Shown piece by piece: positions 1-42,000 of a stretch of 64,000 nt of DNA; within the stretch, counting starts at the first letter, position 1, and the number at the start of each line of letters is the position of its first letter. The notes under the pieces were generated by a model. It searched no databases. It saw only the letters and a program-made list of their open reading frames with translations, and was not told the DNA's origin. Position numbers and translations under genes: made by a program. Origin of the DNA: Rostratula benghalensis (Eukaryota; Chordata; Aves; Charadriiformes; Rostratulidae); the NCBI GenBank assembly GCA_013399305.1, contig VXAI01000115.1, forward strand, positions 2,580,213 through 2,644,212. The letters run 5' to 3'.

Positions 1-1412
1 AATATAATAAAATATAATGATTTATAAATTTGTACAAAAGTACAGAAGTTTAGGAATATTCCCATGGAAAAGGTTAACACTTTAGTGACACTGCTATAAG
101 CAATGCTTAAGTATCACTTAGCACAGTTTCCTCAGAAATTACTGCTTACAGTTCGTTCATAACATAAGTGCATTAGCTTCAAGTTAAACCACGACAAACT
201 TTGTGTGCTAAAGCTTAAGACCAATCTTCTGTAGGACAAATTGAGAAATCATTTTGATAAAGGAATTATGAAACAAATTAGACATTTTTCTTAATTTAGG
301 GGGCTGATTGAACACAAACAAGATTGTTCTGGAACTTGTAAAATCTGATGACTTCTCTGAAATAAAATGGGTTGCGTGTTTACCAAACTTCAGTAACTAC
401 TGTTCTGAAGACACAACTGGAAACCAGTGTGGATTAAACCCCAGCTGGGCACTCTCACATCTCCTTGTTGTCACATCACCTTGAAGAAGCTAACCCAGCT
501 AGGACAGAGCTCTCTAGCCATTTTGCCCCTCCAATTCTCCGTGACCTTTGCTCTTGCACTGCTAAATAATACAGGTCACCACCAGCTAAGATTCCTCTTA
601 AATGTACAGAGTAGATATAAAGTGTGTAGAAAGTCAGACTTTCCTACAAATGTTGTTGCTACACTATTTTTTCTAGGCAGTCTTACCATGTATCATTTCA
701 TTCTTTTGCTACATGTCTCTACTGAAAATGTAAGCATCCTGTGTTTAAAAGACAGAGACACCTTCGTGGCTTTCCTCTAAAGGTCCCTGTCTCAGTACCA
801 AATGACTGATTCCCAGCTCTGCCCTGTAACGCTAGCTGCGGTTTGTCCGCTTGTTTAAAAAATGCAGGAATTCCCTCTTTGCATTTTCCTTTGCATTTTG
901 CAAACACCCAAATGCATTGCTATTTATTCTTTGCATCTTCAAAATCTTCCTTTGCTGGTCTGCCTACAAAAGTCGTGATAAAGGTTACTTAGCAGCCTAA
1001 GCATGCCACCAAGCAAAAAAACTCTTACACCCAGGGAATTCTCCAGGTGTCTTTGTGCTCCACCCCATCCCCTGCCCTTTATGTTCAACAGTCGACTCTT
1101 GCCAGCAATGAAGGTCTTTCTGTATCCTACAGCATGTAGCACAACAGGGTCTTCTCTACAGAGGTACCACTGTATAGAAATACAGGTAAAAACTGACAGT
1201 TCATAGGCTCTGTGCTAAAACCCTTCCATTTAATTACCAGGCCACGTCATAACTACGTAAGCCATAACATAATTAGCAATTAGATATGCAACATAAACAC
1301 AAGCATGTAAAATGAAGTAATGACACATTCAGCAGTGTCGTACGTACTATGAAGAAAGCAGTGTGAAGAGGAAAACATTCTGCATCATTACCAACCAACC
1401 TGAAACTCTTAC
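1..1412. other. MRPS9 intron 8, 3' part outside window
   Basis: AT-rich sequence with no exon that I can recognise on either strand. The missing C-terminal exons of MRPS9 were looked for here and not seen. A small cluster of TTTGCAT/TTTGCAA motifs lies at 877-936. Confidence 0.7.
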
Positions 1413-30396
<28,984 letters not shown>

Positions 30397-30505
30397 GGCC
30401 GCGGCAGCCCACGGCGGGAGGGGACGGCACGGCGGCCGCCGCAGGCCCCGGCGCCACTGATTGGCGGAGGGTGCCGGAGGGGCGGGGCCACGCCTGCGCA
30501 CTGCT
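30397..30505 (-). promoter_or_regulatory. MRPS9: MRPS9 proximal promoter / 5'UTR with CCAAT, GC-box and NRF-1-like sites
   Basis: Upstream of the ATG there is an inverted CCAAT box (ATTGG on plus, 30460-30464), an Sp1-type GC box (GGGGCGGGGCC, 30479-30489) and a CGCCTGCGCA element (30491-30500) containing an NRF-1 half-site TGCGCA. There is no TATA box. NRF-1, NF-Y and Sp1 sites are typical of nuclear genes for mitochondrial proteins. The transcription start was not determined. Divergent transcription toward the right is possible, but I see no gene there. Confidence 0.6.
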
Positions 30506-30600
30506 CTGCGGGGCCCCACTCCCCCGGTCGTGGCGGGGTCATGTCGGCGGCTGTGTGGCCGGTTTTGGGGCAGCGGGGGTTGTCGGGCTGTAGTTGAAAG

Positions 30601-30855
30601 GTGAAACGCGTCAACGTTAAAATTCAGACTGGTCTTTTAAAGTGACGCTTTGTAACTTTCACTGCGGTCGCAGTGGGTACGAGGTTAGGGATAGGCCCCG
30701 GGCTGTCACCTGAGGTTGGGGCTGCTCCATGTGGCGGCGAAAAGAGTTAAAAATCCGCAAAATTGAGCGGCCTACTGTGACATCAGAACAACGAGAATAG
30801 AAATAGAAAGTCCCTCAAATAAAAAGCCTATAAACATAAATAATTCAGTCTAGAA
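30601..30855. other. Short flank between CpG island and CR1 copy
   Basis: Some 250 bases of transition sequence with scattered CpGs at its left end. I saw no gene. Confidence 0.6.
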
Positions 30856-31400
30856 GCAGATCATCCTTCCCTCTACTCTGCACTGGTGAGGCCACAACTG
30901 GAATACCGCTGGGCTCCCCAGTTCAAGAGAGATAGGAAACTACTGGAGAGAGTCCAGCATAGGGCAACAAAGATGATGGAGGGGTTGGAGTATCTCCCTG
31001 ATGAGGAAAGGCTGAGAGAGCTGGGACTATTCAGCCTGAAGAAGAGAAGGCTGAGGTGTTTACAATCGCCATGTTTACAGGAATCTAAAGGGTGGGTTGA
31101 AGGAGGAGGGAGCCGGACTCTTTTCAGTGGTTCCAATGACAGGATGAGGGGCAACAGGTACAAGCTGGAACACAGGAAGTTCCATTCAAATATGAGGAAA
31201 AACTTCTTTCCAGTGAGGGTGACAGAGCACTGGCACAGGCTGCCCATGGAGGTTGTGGAGTCCCCTTCTCTGAAGACCTTCAAGACCCACCTGGATGTAG
31301 TCCAAAGTGATGTGCTCCAGGAAATCCTGCTCTAGCAGGGGAGTTGGGCTTCGTGATCTCTACAGGTCACTTCAAATTCTGACAATTCCATGATTCCAAG
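30856..31400 (+). mobile_element. CR1 LINE, 5'-truncated 3' end (plus strand)
   Basis: About 545 bases match the 3' end of an avian CR1 non-LTR retrotransposon. The match starts at the CACTGGTGAGGCCACA region (C-terminal reverse-transcriptase part) and runs through GGCACAGGCTGCCCATGGAG to a decayed tail with CAATTCCATGATTCCA. The frame at 30886-31335 still encodes typical CR1 residues (RPQLEYRWAPQFKRD, VQHRATKMMEGLEYLP, LFSLKKRRLR), but the copy lacks the catalytic RT core. CR1 copies are usually 5'-truncated like this. It lies less than 500 bases upstream of the MRPS9 promoter, in the opposite orientation to the gene. Confidence 0.95.
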
Positions 31401-34400
31401 CCCCAACTGGAATAGGAAGTTAAATAGTAACCCAGTAGTAGCTGATAGGATGAAGGTGTGGCCTCACCCTGTTACTAAGGTATTACCTTAAATAATTTTA
31501 ATACTAAAAATCACTCCCCCAGGAGGAGATTTTATATGTAAATGTAAGATCGCCTTAGTATAATGAGCCAGACAAAAGTTGGGATGTGCACAAACAAATT
31601 TTTATTACTTAATTACAAGTGACCAATTAACTATTTTGATGTGATTTTCCTTCATTACATTTTTTCACAAAAGAGCCTAGCTGTTTCCTATCAGGTGTGC
31701 TAGCTTTGTAAATTATCGACTAGCACCCTTTTCTCTACAGAACTGGAATAAAAAACAAGTTATCTAAACTCAGTGTGTTGATTGACTCTCACACACTGGG
31801 TGAAGAATCCGGATTTAGGACAGCACAGGAAACCCCATCTCTGAAGGAAAAGGCTAAAGGCTCCCATTGAAGCAGGTAGTGTTGGAAATTGCAGCATGTC
31901 CAGTCAACACTGGAGAGTTGCAGGAAAAAGTGTATTTCATCCTATCTCAGTCTTTTGTCATAGGGAAAAAAACATAAATCATTTTTTGGAGATGCAGCAG
32001 TTGTCTCCTGCTGAAAGAGGCTGGTATGAACGCTGTCACCTCCCAAGGTGATGTTAATCTGCACACTGAACCTTGAGAGTTTTCATCATTTTCCCACCTT
32101 ATGTAGTGTATACCTTAGAGGTAATAGGACTTTGGCAATAGTGTTTTCTACCACAGGAAAAGTGGAAACTAATTAAAAAAAAATACTTTCAAAAAGTTCT
32201 ACTTTAAACTTATTGGGACCTTCTCTTTAGAGCAGTCATAGTTCAAGAAGAAATTCTGGAAGTAAATGTCTGCTTTTCCAGGTTGTTTTTCTTTTCACTT
32301 TTTCACGGGTGGCTCTTACTTCCCCCCCTTCCAGACAGAAGTATGATTTCCTCCCTGGGATATAAAAAGAAGGTGTCAGAAAGCTGTCTGTGGGCAAGGG
32401 AAGTCACCCATGCGGGGAGGTTGAGAAGCCACCTGGAAAGGTGCATTTATTCTCAGGGTTACTGACTGTGAAAATGAAAATGTCAGTAGTTTTATTGACA
32501 TGGATACATGCGAGTGAATGCAGTGAACACTGCACTGAAGGAGAGCAGTGGAGTCTCTCTCCTGTGCACACCTGGTCATCCACTGGGAACTGCCGCCGCG
32601 CTGTCATTCCCAGAGTGGATAGGGATAGCATTTGGTTACCAGCTGTTTCTCCAAAAGAGAAGAAAGGGGCTGGGTTAGGGTCACAGTCGCACTGACCCAC
32701 CTCCTGGAGCTGCCAGCAGAGCTGAAGGGGTGGAGAAAGCCAGAGCTGGGATGGCCCCTTTGAGGCCGGTGGTGACTCTCATCTGCCATCTGTTGCCCTG
32801 TGGCTTGGCTTTGTTCAGTGGTGGAGGAGCTCACCATGCTGAGCAATTGTTAACCCACACCCCTGTCAGCTCTACAAAAACAAAACGCCACTGGAGTGAA
32901 CACTTTTCATTACCCACGTATAATTAATTGTCAATTAAACTTGAGGAGCAGACCACCTATAACATATCTTTCCACTTACACTTGGAAACTGGTTGATGTA
33001 AACTCAGCTCCCTTGACTCCCTAAATCTATCAACTGCTGTGTCCACTGTGAAAAAACCCTAAAGGCTTTTGCAGTCTGGACCATGTTTTCAATGAAATTA
33101 GAGTCCATACAGCCCATGGTTTCAGTCTGAGGTTACAAAACTGTTCTCACAAATTGCTGAATGGAGACCTTGGTATACGTGGAGTCCAGCATTTAATGAC
33201 AAGGACCATGCTGTGGATCTCTAGAGCAGTCAGCCCTTAGAAATTAATTGCTGGCCCTTTGAGGTGGAAGATCTTTGCACAAATTTCACATATATTTGCC
33301 AGCCATCCTGCTGCCACCAACCTGGTCTTGCTTGTCACCGGAAGACACCTACAGAGATGACTGGATGACTGGTTTCTGGGCTGATTGTATGGCTAGATGG
33401 ACGTGCATGTAGTTACTGCTTGGGATGCTTTGAAGAAAACAGATTTACACAATGGGTGTGGCTAAAGTGTCCCAGAAAGATCGCTTCTATTGAAAGGATT
33501 GCCACTTGTGCTCAAATGGCAGGAGTCTGGGTTTGCCAGTTCAAAAACAGTTTTTAGCACAAGCCAAGGTAAGATAAAAATGAGCAGAAGTTATTCACGT
33601 GCTTAACCCCCTGCATCTCCATCCCTCTGTCAAAAGTTTATTAAGGCAGAGGTGGAGGGAAATTCAAGAAGACCATGTTTAATCTACTTATCCCAAGATT
33701 AAGTCCAAAAGGCTTCTCTTTCAATCTCTGCATTTAGTTGACAGACTGTAGATGGTAACCTAATCCATGCAAACTACCCTGATGCTTTGCTAAGCCCTCT
33801 GCAGATCTTTTGTCTCTTGTGTGGCAGGAATGTCCCCAGCTGAGCCACCTTCAACTCTGGGGACTTGTTCAAATTGTGAATCTGATTCAGGCTAATGGTG
33901 CCTTATGCAGTCACAGAACTGGGAACCTGCAGCACATTACCTGCTTTTGGTTTGAGACTTAGGTAACGAGGGTAAGCATTGGGATGGTAAGAGCCTTGGA
34001 GTGCTGTCTTTGAGGGATGGCCTGACATTAAGAAAACGGTGCTTCTGTGTGGGGCTGGAGGTTTGGGAAATGAAAAATCACTGAATGCAAAATAAGGAAA
34101 CCAGGCTGAGCCTGCCACGTGTGTGGGTCAGGGAACAGCCTGAGGGGCACATCTGTAGTATATGCAAATTCTTGAGCACAAACCTAAGACTGAGCTTCAT
34201 CCAAATTTGCCAATATCTTATGTTACCAGCCTACATACAGACAGTCCTGCAGGGAGATTTGGAGTGTCCTTTTGTAATCAGTGATGGACCTTGTAGATAG
34301 CATGAGTTACTGGTATGGATAGGGTGAAAAACAGTTGTGTGAGGAACAGGTATACCAGTGGCAGTGATGGAGATGTATGGATCTCCAGCTCACTGCCTCA

Positions 34401-35899
34401 TAGATGTAGGCAAAAAGATGGCAAGGATGGCAATACCAGGTCCAAAGACCCATTGAGCCTGATTGATGGCTTCACTCTATCAGTGGCCCATGACAGATGC
34501 TTACAGAAGAGTAGAAAGACAGAAAAAATATACAGAGATACTTCCTTCACAAAGTCTCCTGGCTTGCAGTGGGCTGAAGGCGGTATCTTAGGCTTAGATA
34601 TACAAAAAACTTATGCAGGAGAAGAGGGCAGGACTTAATGGAGATTGTAGCAGGATCTGCTGCCATGGAACAGGACAAGCTAGACTGCAACAGAGATGGT
34701 GGGACTCCATGAATCAGAAGACAAAGCAAATAGTTGTGGGAGTGTTAAAACTTCTCAGGATGCTATAATCTAAATCCGCTTCAGCAGAGATGCCTAAGCT
34801 TTTTAGGGTTTTCCCCAAGCAGAAATAAAAGAGTAGATTTGTTTTTAAACCATGTCCAAACCACGACATAAAGTTATTCTTCTCATAAACTATTTTCTGT
34901 TTCTCACACTCCCTGTGCCTTTCTTCCTTAGACCGTAAGTATTTTGGCTACAGCTCTGGGGCACCTGTGCCAAAAAGGACAGCAATAACCAGTGCTCATC
35001 CAGGGACTGAGTGGTTGGGTATCAGAGCATGAGGATGCTAGACAGAGCATCTGCATGCTGAGAGCACTCAGAGCCTATCCAGGGGCACTTTCTGGATTCT
35101 CTTTAGTCCCAGCAAAGTTTAGGAACACCCAGGTTCAGTGTTCAACAAAAGACTGGAGTCTTTGGCTAGGGAGAACACCAGAGAAGGGTGGCTTGACAGA
35201 AAGCTTTGCGTTTCAGAAGCTGATCAGTACGTGTTAAAAATGCAGCAAATTCAACAGTATTTTAATTCTTTTCCAGTTGAGTAATTTCTAGATATTTTAC
35301 GGCATCTGTGTGCTTTTTGACATAGAAATTGTTTTGCATTGATCTTTTTCATCACTATTGAAAGGCTTGAGGCTGATACATACAGAATTCATGCTTTCTT
35401 AAATGCAAACACACACATTTTATTTTTAAAAGCTAATAATAAGAACAGCTATTTTGTTGCACCTACTTTTCTTCAAATGTGGAGTGAGCACACTCCATTT
35501 TGTAGACTGCATGCACTAGCTACCTAAGGGTTGTCAATTATGTTGTGCTATAAAAGACACAGCACTTAGGGGGTTGTCAGTCAAGTCTGTTGTGAGAGAG
35601 ATTTCAGGAATCATTATTCTAGCAGTATTTATCAAATATAAAAATAAAACAAATTTACATGACAACACCAAACACAGAGGTATGATATTTCATTCTCTAG
35701 TGAAAGGGGTTTAGATTGAGCATAGAATTAGTAAAAGTGAATCGAAAATAGCCAGACATATTTGCTTACAAAGCAGTGCCCCCTGTTTTGTGCCTTCACA
35801 CAGCTTTCCTTCTCCATGAAATAAGGTGTTACCCAGATCTTCATTGCACTTTGGATCACAGCCCTGCATCTGTTTTGTCTTTTCTTCACAGTCCAAGAG

Positions 35900-35945
35900 T
35901 TGTTGGTTGGGTTTGTTGGTTGGTTTTTTTTTTTTTTTTCCCCCA
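35900..35945 (+). repeat. G/T-rich tract with T16 run
   Basis: Alternating TTGG/TTGTT units run into sixteen T residues and then five C. Similar TTGGTT...T(n) tracts recur at 2859-2901, 7653-7690, 8181-8213 and 62370-62392 in the same orientation, and as A/C-rich complements near 19.73 and 20.03 kb. Confidence 0.85.
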
Positions 35946-38900
35946 CAGCTTATGGGTATCATTGAGCACTGTAAGGCACTTTGGGGAGCATTCTTTTCTG
36001 CAGTATTATGTTCCAGTTCTGCCATAATTTATGTGCTTGAGTAGCCCCCATTGAATTCACAAACAGTTCTCAAAAAGAAAGAGAACTTGTATGGATGTAA
36101 TTTGGAGGCATCTGAAGATGGTTTTATTCCACATGGATGCCAGAGTCAGCCCAAAGAGATCCAAATGGAGCGTCTGGGCCTATTTTTAGTTGGCAAGTGC
36201 TTTTAGACTATGTAATGTGTCTTTGTCATTTCTCTACCATACACTTTGCCTCCATATGTTTATCACTGTTGCTATTTCTGATTCAGTATTTCGATAACAG
36301 AATCATTTGGAGCTGTTCTTTAGACTAGGGTTTGTATTAGACTTTTTTGTCTCTGTATAATTGCACTAATGTCATTACTAATCCTAGCAGTAACTTTGAG
36401 TCAGGGCTGCCATTATATCCAGAAGTTGTGCTTATATTACTAAATAAAAGAGGCCAGAGGACTGGCCTAGAGATGAAGTGACCTTGATCGAGTCACATCA
36501 GCACTGATTAGGGCCACCTTCCATGTACAATGGAGCTGCTTGGAACAGCCCAAAATAGAACCAGAAATACAAATAATCTCCCCTCTCTGTAGACACAGAG
36601 CAGTAGTAATTTTATCTCTTCATCACATAGAAGGAAATTTATTGCTATTCCCATTACTGTTCAGATTTATAAACTTTTCATTATTGATTTTTCTAAGTAC
36701 TGGAGACATAGAGGTATTCAGAATAAATAGATTAAAACAGTAGTTTTTCAAATTGTATGTGCTTCTGAAGATTCATTTATACATAGGGAGTAGACACTGT
36801 AAGTCCTGTCTACCTCACCCCATAACCAGAAAATACATCTCAGAGCATGCCCTCCTGGGACACCATGAGGGATTTGCCAACGTACAGTTTATGGATGCTG
36901 CTGCAGGTTTTGAACTCCATCTGTATCTTTGTCAGACTGCAAGCTCCATTTTGTTTTTAGGGCTGGGATGTGCCTTCCTGTGGCCTTATGTCTTTCCTGA
37001 TGGATTAAAATTCATGCATGGTGCAAGATGGTCAATGACCAAGTGCTGTCCGATAGTGTGCTGTGGGACCAGACACTAAGTTACTCCTGTTGAGGAGACC
37101 CCGTTGGTCACCTTGGCCACAAACTAATCTGGCAGGAGACTGCATTCACCTGCTGAAAGCTAGACGGGAGTTGGAAAGTTATGGAATAAAAGTGTCCCCT
37201 TGCTGTCTTTGCAGCTTGTGAAATGGAAGGTGCAGCCCATAACACTTTTCCATGCTTCTTGGGGTTATCTGGAGAGGACAAAGTGGTTATTCAGAATTAA
37301 ATTTCTTCTCCCCTCAAAATGAAAATGAGGAAACTGATCAGCCAGTTCAGAGCTGAAAAAAAGAAGCTTTAACTTTGTTTTAACAGGCTTTTGACCAGTC
37401 TGTGATATAATGAAGCACAAGAAAGTAAAACTTAGAAGATTTCAGGTTTCAAAACAGCCATAGCAGCAGAAGCTTCTGAGTCATCAAGGCTTTCACAGAA
37501 AGTCTAAAGAAATACGTACTATGCATCTTTCACAGAAATAAGAAGGGAAGAGAATGACAAATTGGATCTGGATTAAGAAAAAAATCACCAAATGCAGTTA
37601 TTTTCTGACCGCTGTTTTCAAATAATAAAGAAAATAATCTGCACTTTGTTGTAAAACTCTTCACAGAAACAAGTTCATGTGACTGTATTGAATCTATGTC
37701 AAGGCTACAAAGTGTCCAGCAAAACCAAGTATCTAACCTAACACAGATGTCTTCCCCAGATGGTCTGAGAAAAGAACTCATCATTCTTTTTGGCTTCTCT
37801 CTTACTGCAGCAACAAGGCACTACCTACAGTCTACCCTGTGGGTGCCACTATTTGAAGACCCAGTCAGCATGACACCTGGAAAAGATCCCTTCCTGGCGT
37901 TCTGTTGCACAAGTAGAAGAGCTTAGTCCACAACAATCCTGTGTGGGTATGGTTGGAGGTGTAGGTAAGAACGGGAAGCTTCTTTAGCATTCAAACATCA
38001 GTGCAAGAGCTAACCTGTATGGAGAAATCATACTCTGCTCTCCGAGAGATAGGCTGGTGCCTGGAAAATAGTTTTGCCTCCAGGCATTTCATGTTAACCT
38101 GGAGAACCTGTCAGCCATTGGCCACTTTGGGCCACGTTCCAACTGCAGGAAATAATCCTGAGGAGAAGAGTAGGAAGTGCTATCGAATGCTTTCTCTTCT
38201 CAACCACCTGACCCGCTGGTAGACAGGCAGTCTCTGTTTTGACCTCTCTTGCTCTGCCGTTTTCAACCATCAAAGCAAGCACTTAAGAGGGCAAATGATG
38301 CAGTCTGGAGCTAACTCATGAAATAGCACACATAATTAAGATTATTATAAGTATCAGTAGAAACTGCCTGAATCATCACCTCTTTACATGTGAGAATTTA
38401 GTACTGCATGTCAGCCTAAATCTGAACATCTGCAGCAAGCAACTGTATTTCTCAAATTATGATAGTTCTGCTTCAAAATGGGAGGCAAAACAGGGGAGAG
38501 AAAGTTTGCAGGTTTGAGGGGTGGGGAAGAGAAGGAATCTCTTGTGTGTAGTCACAAACCAACTGATCTATGTACTTACTAATGACACAAGTCAAGTACC
38601 ATTTATAATGTGCTGCCACAATCCACCTGAACATGGTTGGCTGGCAGCAAATTATCCTGAACCTTGTGGAGGTAAGTAGGCTCTGGCTTATTCTAAAGGA
38701 TGCCAGACATTTTGTCTCTTTGGCCAAGCCTTCTCAGTCATTTATAAAGTTATATGGAAAGGTCAATCTGGACTTAGGTATACAATGTGATTAAACTGGA
38801 TCACATTATGTTATTTCAATTTACTTAAATAAAAGCAAAACATAATGAAAAAGAATCTTGTTAAATATCTCCTGGGAGATTACTACACTGTCCCCTGGGG

Positions 38901-38971
38901 TATGGTTTCTAGTTTTCCACTCTTCTGGATACACTAGGAAGAGAGAAACAAAGAGGAGCTTAATTTGGAAT

Positions 38972-39029
38972 TTCTGTTGGAATCTAGAGAACAAATTGGA
39001 TTCTGTTGGAATCCCTGAACAAACATGGA
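38972..39029 (+). repeat. Imperfect 29-bp tandem duplication
   Basis: Two adjacent 29-base units both start TTCTGTTGGAATC and end TGGA. They differ by a few substitutions and a compensating one-base shift in the middle. Confidence 0.8.
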
Positions 39030-42000
39030 ATGAAATATACATTTTTTTTATGCAAGGAACCTTCGGAAAAAGAGTGGAGTTGTCAGGGAAAATGTGATAC
39101 TATTCAAAAGAAAGAAAAACCTGCACTTTCAAACACTAAATGTAAAAGGGGAAAGGAGTCAACTACATGTAACTCTTTCATGGGATCAATAGGATAGACA
39201 TTTTTTCTTTTTGCCTCTCTTCTATATTTCTGTCTGACTCTCCTATTAGCTCTCTTTCTTCTACATTCCAATAAATCTAGCATTGAATCAGAACTTGAAG
39301 GCAGGTCTAACTTACTTTGTCACAACAGGTGAAATCATTTGGTATTTCACTCTTCCATATACTTCAGGGACAACTCCATCCCTTATTGTTCCTGCTTACA
39401 CAGGCTTGACCTTGCTGGTCTGATTTACCCGAGTCTATGGAAGATATGACAATGATGTTGTGGCTGCTGGATCAGATCCTGTCTAGATGGCTTTTATATG
39501 CTCGTTTTCCTTGGATTTTCATTCTGCTAAGATAGGAGAATGAATGTGACCATGTGTTTTGCAGTTCTGGGACCAGCAACTGTGAAGAGCAGGACTTCAG
39601 TCCAACTACAGAAATGTCATTGCATGTGTAAGGACTAAACAGTAGAATAATTAACAAAGATTGCTTTGATTTTAAAAGTGCTTTCCTGACAAACTGCCAG
39701 TGTTGTTACTCTTCAGGCAAAAAGTGTTGCTTTTTGATGCATTTATCAAAAATTGCCTGATTCTGAAAATGCTCAAACAAATTAGTAACTTCACTCCTAT
39801 GAGTAATATTCAGAGTTCTTTCTGGGTTAGGCATTTAGTTATTGTTCCTGTATTAGAAGTTCTTTCTTTTAACATCTGAGTAAGTAATGGATTGAGAGAT
39901 ATAGTTGGCAGAGATACTGCTTACATGCCTGGATCTGTCCTTTTCCCAACACTTTTCTTGATAGGGCTATTATTCTTGCCTTGATATGGACATTTTCGAT
40001 CCTATTTTGTTAGGCTCTTCCTTCATCTTGACCTGACAATATCTCTTACTCAAGCTGATAGAGTGTTTTAAGAAATGTAGGTATGTACTTTGGTTGCCTT
40101 TCTGGTGAGGGGTTTGTCTCAGTGCCATTTCATCCATTAGACAATACACTGAAGAACATGGAATTAAATGAGGAATTGTTTGGTAAAGTACACTCAGGAT
40201 AGTGCTAGGTCATATTTTAAACATCTTACTGGAGCTTGAGTGCAGTTGGCCTCGCGATGAGGAGCAGGGTTGGGGAAACAAAATTTGTTTTGCTTTTTTC
40301 AGTTCTAAATTTTCTGCAAATGATACGTAGTTTAATTGTCATTTTAAATTGTTTATTTAGGTTTATTGAAATAGGGTTTTACACTGTGCCAGCATGTGAT
40401 AGTCCAGCACCTTCTAATTATTGTGAGAATGTTCACAAACACACATTAGCCTTCAGATTTTTTCTCAGATTAATGCAAATATTTGATGTACAAAATTGGA
40501 ATTGTTTGAAATTTGTAAGAGAAAACAAATTTTCATCTTCTCAACTTCACATTGGAAATCAATTGGTAAGTGTTTTGCTCTCCACTCCAGTAGTAGAATA
40601 AACCTGGCAAAATGAATCAACATACCTGAGCGAGTCTTCTCTTTTCAAACGTTAGGTGACTATCAAGGATTGTCAAATTTTCTTCGCAATACTTGGCAAA
40701 TCTCTCAGTTAAGGTTTAATTCTAGATTATAGTAATGTATCTGTTTTAGCTGTTAGAACACATAGAACAGCTTGTCATTATCACTGAGTAATTGTACTGC
40801 ACTTAGTGGTAGGGAATATGGTGTTCAGAAAAATGTAAAATTTAGGAATCTTCTGAAGTCAAGTTTACGGTCAATGAAACAACCTTACAGAAATGTAGAG
40901 CAGAAGACTATAACAAAATTGAACATAAATAGCACTGCATTTCTGGAACTTGAAAAGTCTGAATTGCAAAGAGAAACTGAAGAACAGTTATCTTCTCTGG
41001 GAAAAACATATGTTGTCAATGAAGGCAGAGAGTAACAATATACTGGCAAAAATGGGGAGTTTCTGTCCTCTTGAAATTCTATTTAGAGCTGAGCCAAGGC
41101 CAAAATTCTGCTGCCATATTTTTTTAAAGAACTTCTTACCTGGTGAACACTGCTGTTATCATGAGTGGCACACTTTTAAGTGCCATTCATCTCAAGAAGG
41201 CCTTTCAAAACCAAGTCCTAAGCATTTCCAGGATCACTTAATGGAATTTTTTCAAGCCAGGGACCTTTGCAATGAAGGATGGCAGTTCTGTCACGCTGAG
41301 GGACCATCCTCAAGAATCCTGGAGGTCAGCCTTTTCCCCTGCGACTGATGCCTGCCTGGCTGGCAGAGAGTCATCAGGCGCCTTGTCAGGGTGGCGAGCA
41401 AACTAATGCTTAAACAGTAAGTCCTGGCTACGTTTTGTGGCTGCTGGCCAATAAATTTTGAGTTGTTTTACATTTTGAGGTTACGTGTATGCAACTTGCA
41501 GTCTCTTTGAACTAGACTAATGATGTCTGAAGAAGCTGAACCAAAAGAGAAGCTGTAAAAGGGAGTAGGCAGGGAAGCATCTTTTTCTAATTAAAAATAT
41601 GCTGTTTACACCAACTTATATAGTGTCAGTTTATGCTAACACAGTAAGATTATATCCAACAAAGGCAAGAATAAAAAGAGTAATTAATATTCTTTCTTTT
41701 GTACCTATTCTGTCCTTATTTTATAATTTGTAGCAGATAGAAGCCAAATGTTTTCAAAGAATCAAAACCAATTTTATAAGAAGATGGTTCATTTTTTCTA
41801 AATAACTTCTCCTTAGACTGCCATTTATACTTACGATTTTAATCTATAAAAACATTACTTTTGGAATATGATCATATTTTGGATCGTTCCAAGTGAATCC
41901 ACACTCTTGAACCTCCCTCCATATTCTATAGCCGAAGATTCTTCCTTTAATACTGTAATCTCATTGTTTCACTTCTCTGTAGAAAAATCTAAAAACTATT

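Noticed and set aside
30886..31335. 149-codon plus-strand frame as a host gene
   Set aside because: It is the C-terminal remnant of a CR1 reverse transcriptase in a 5'-truncated LINE.
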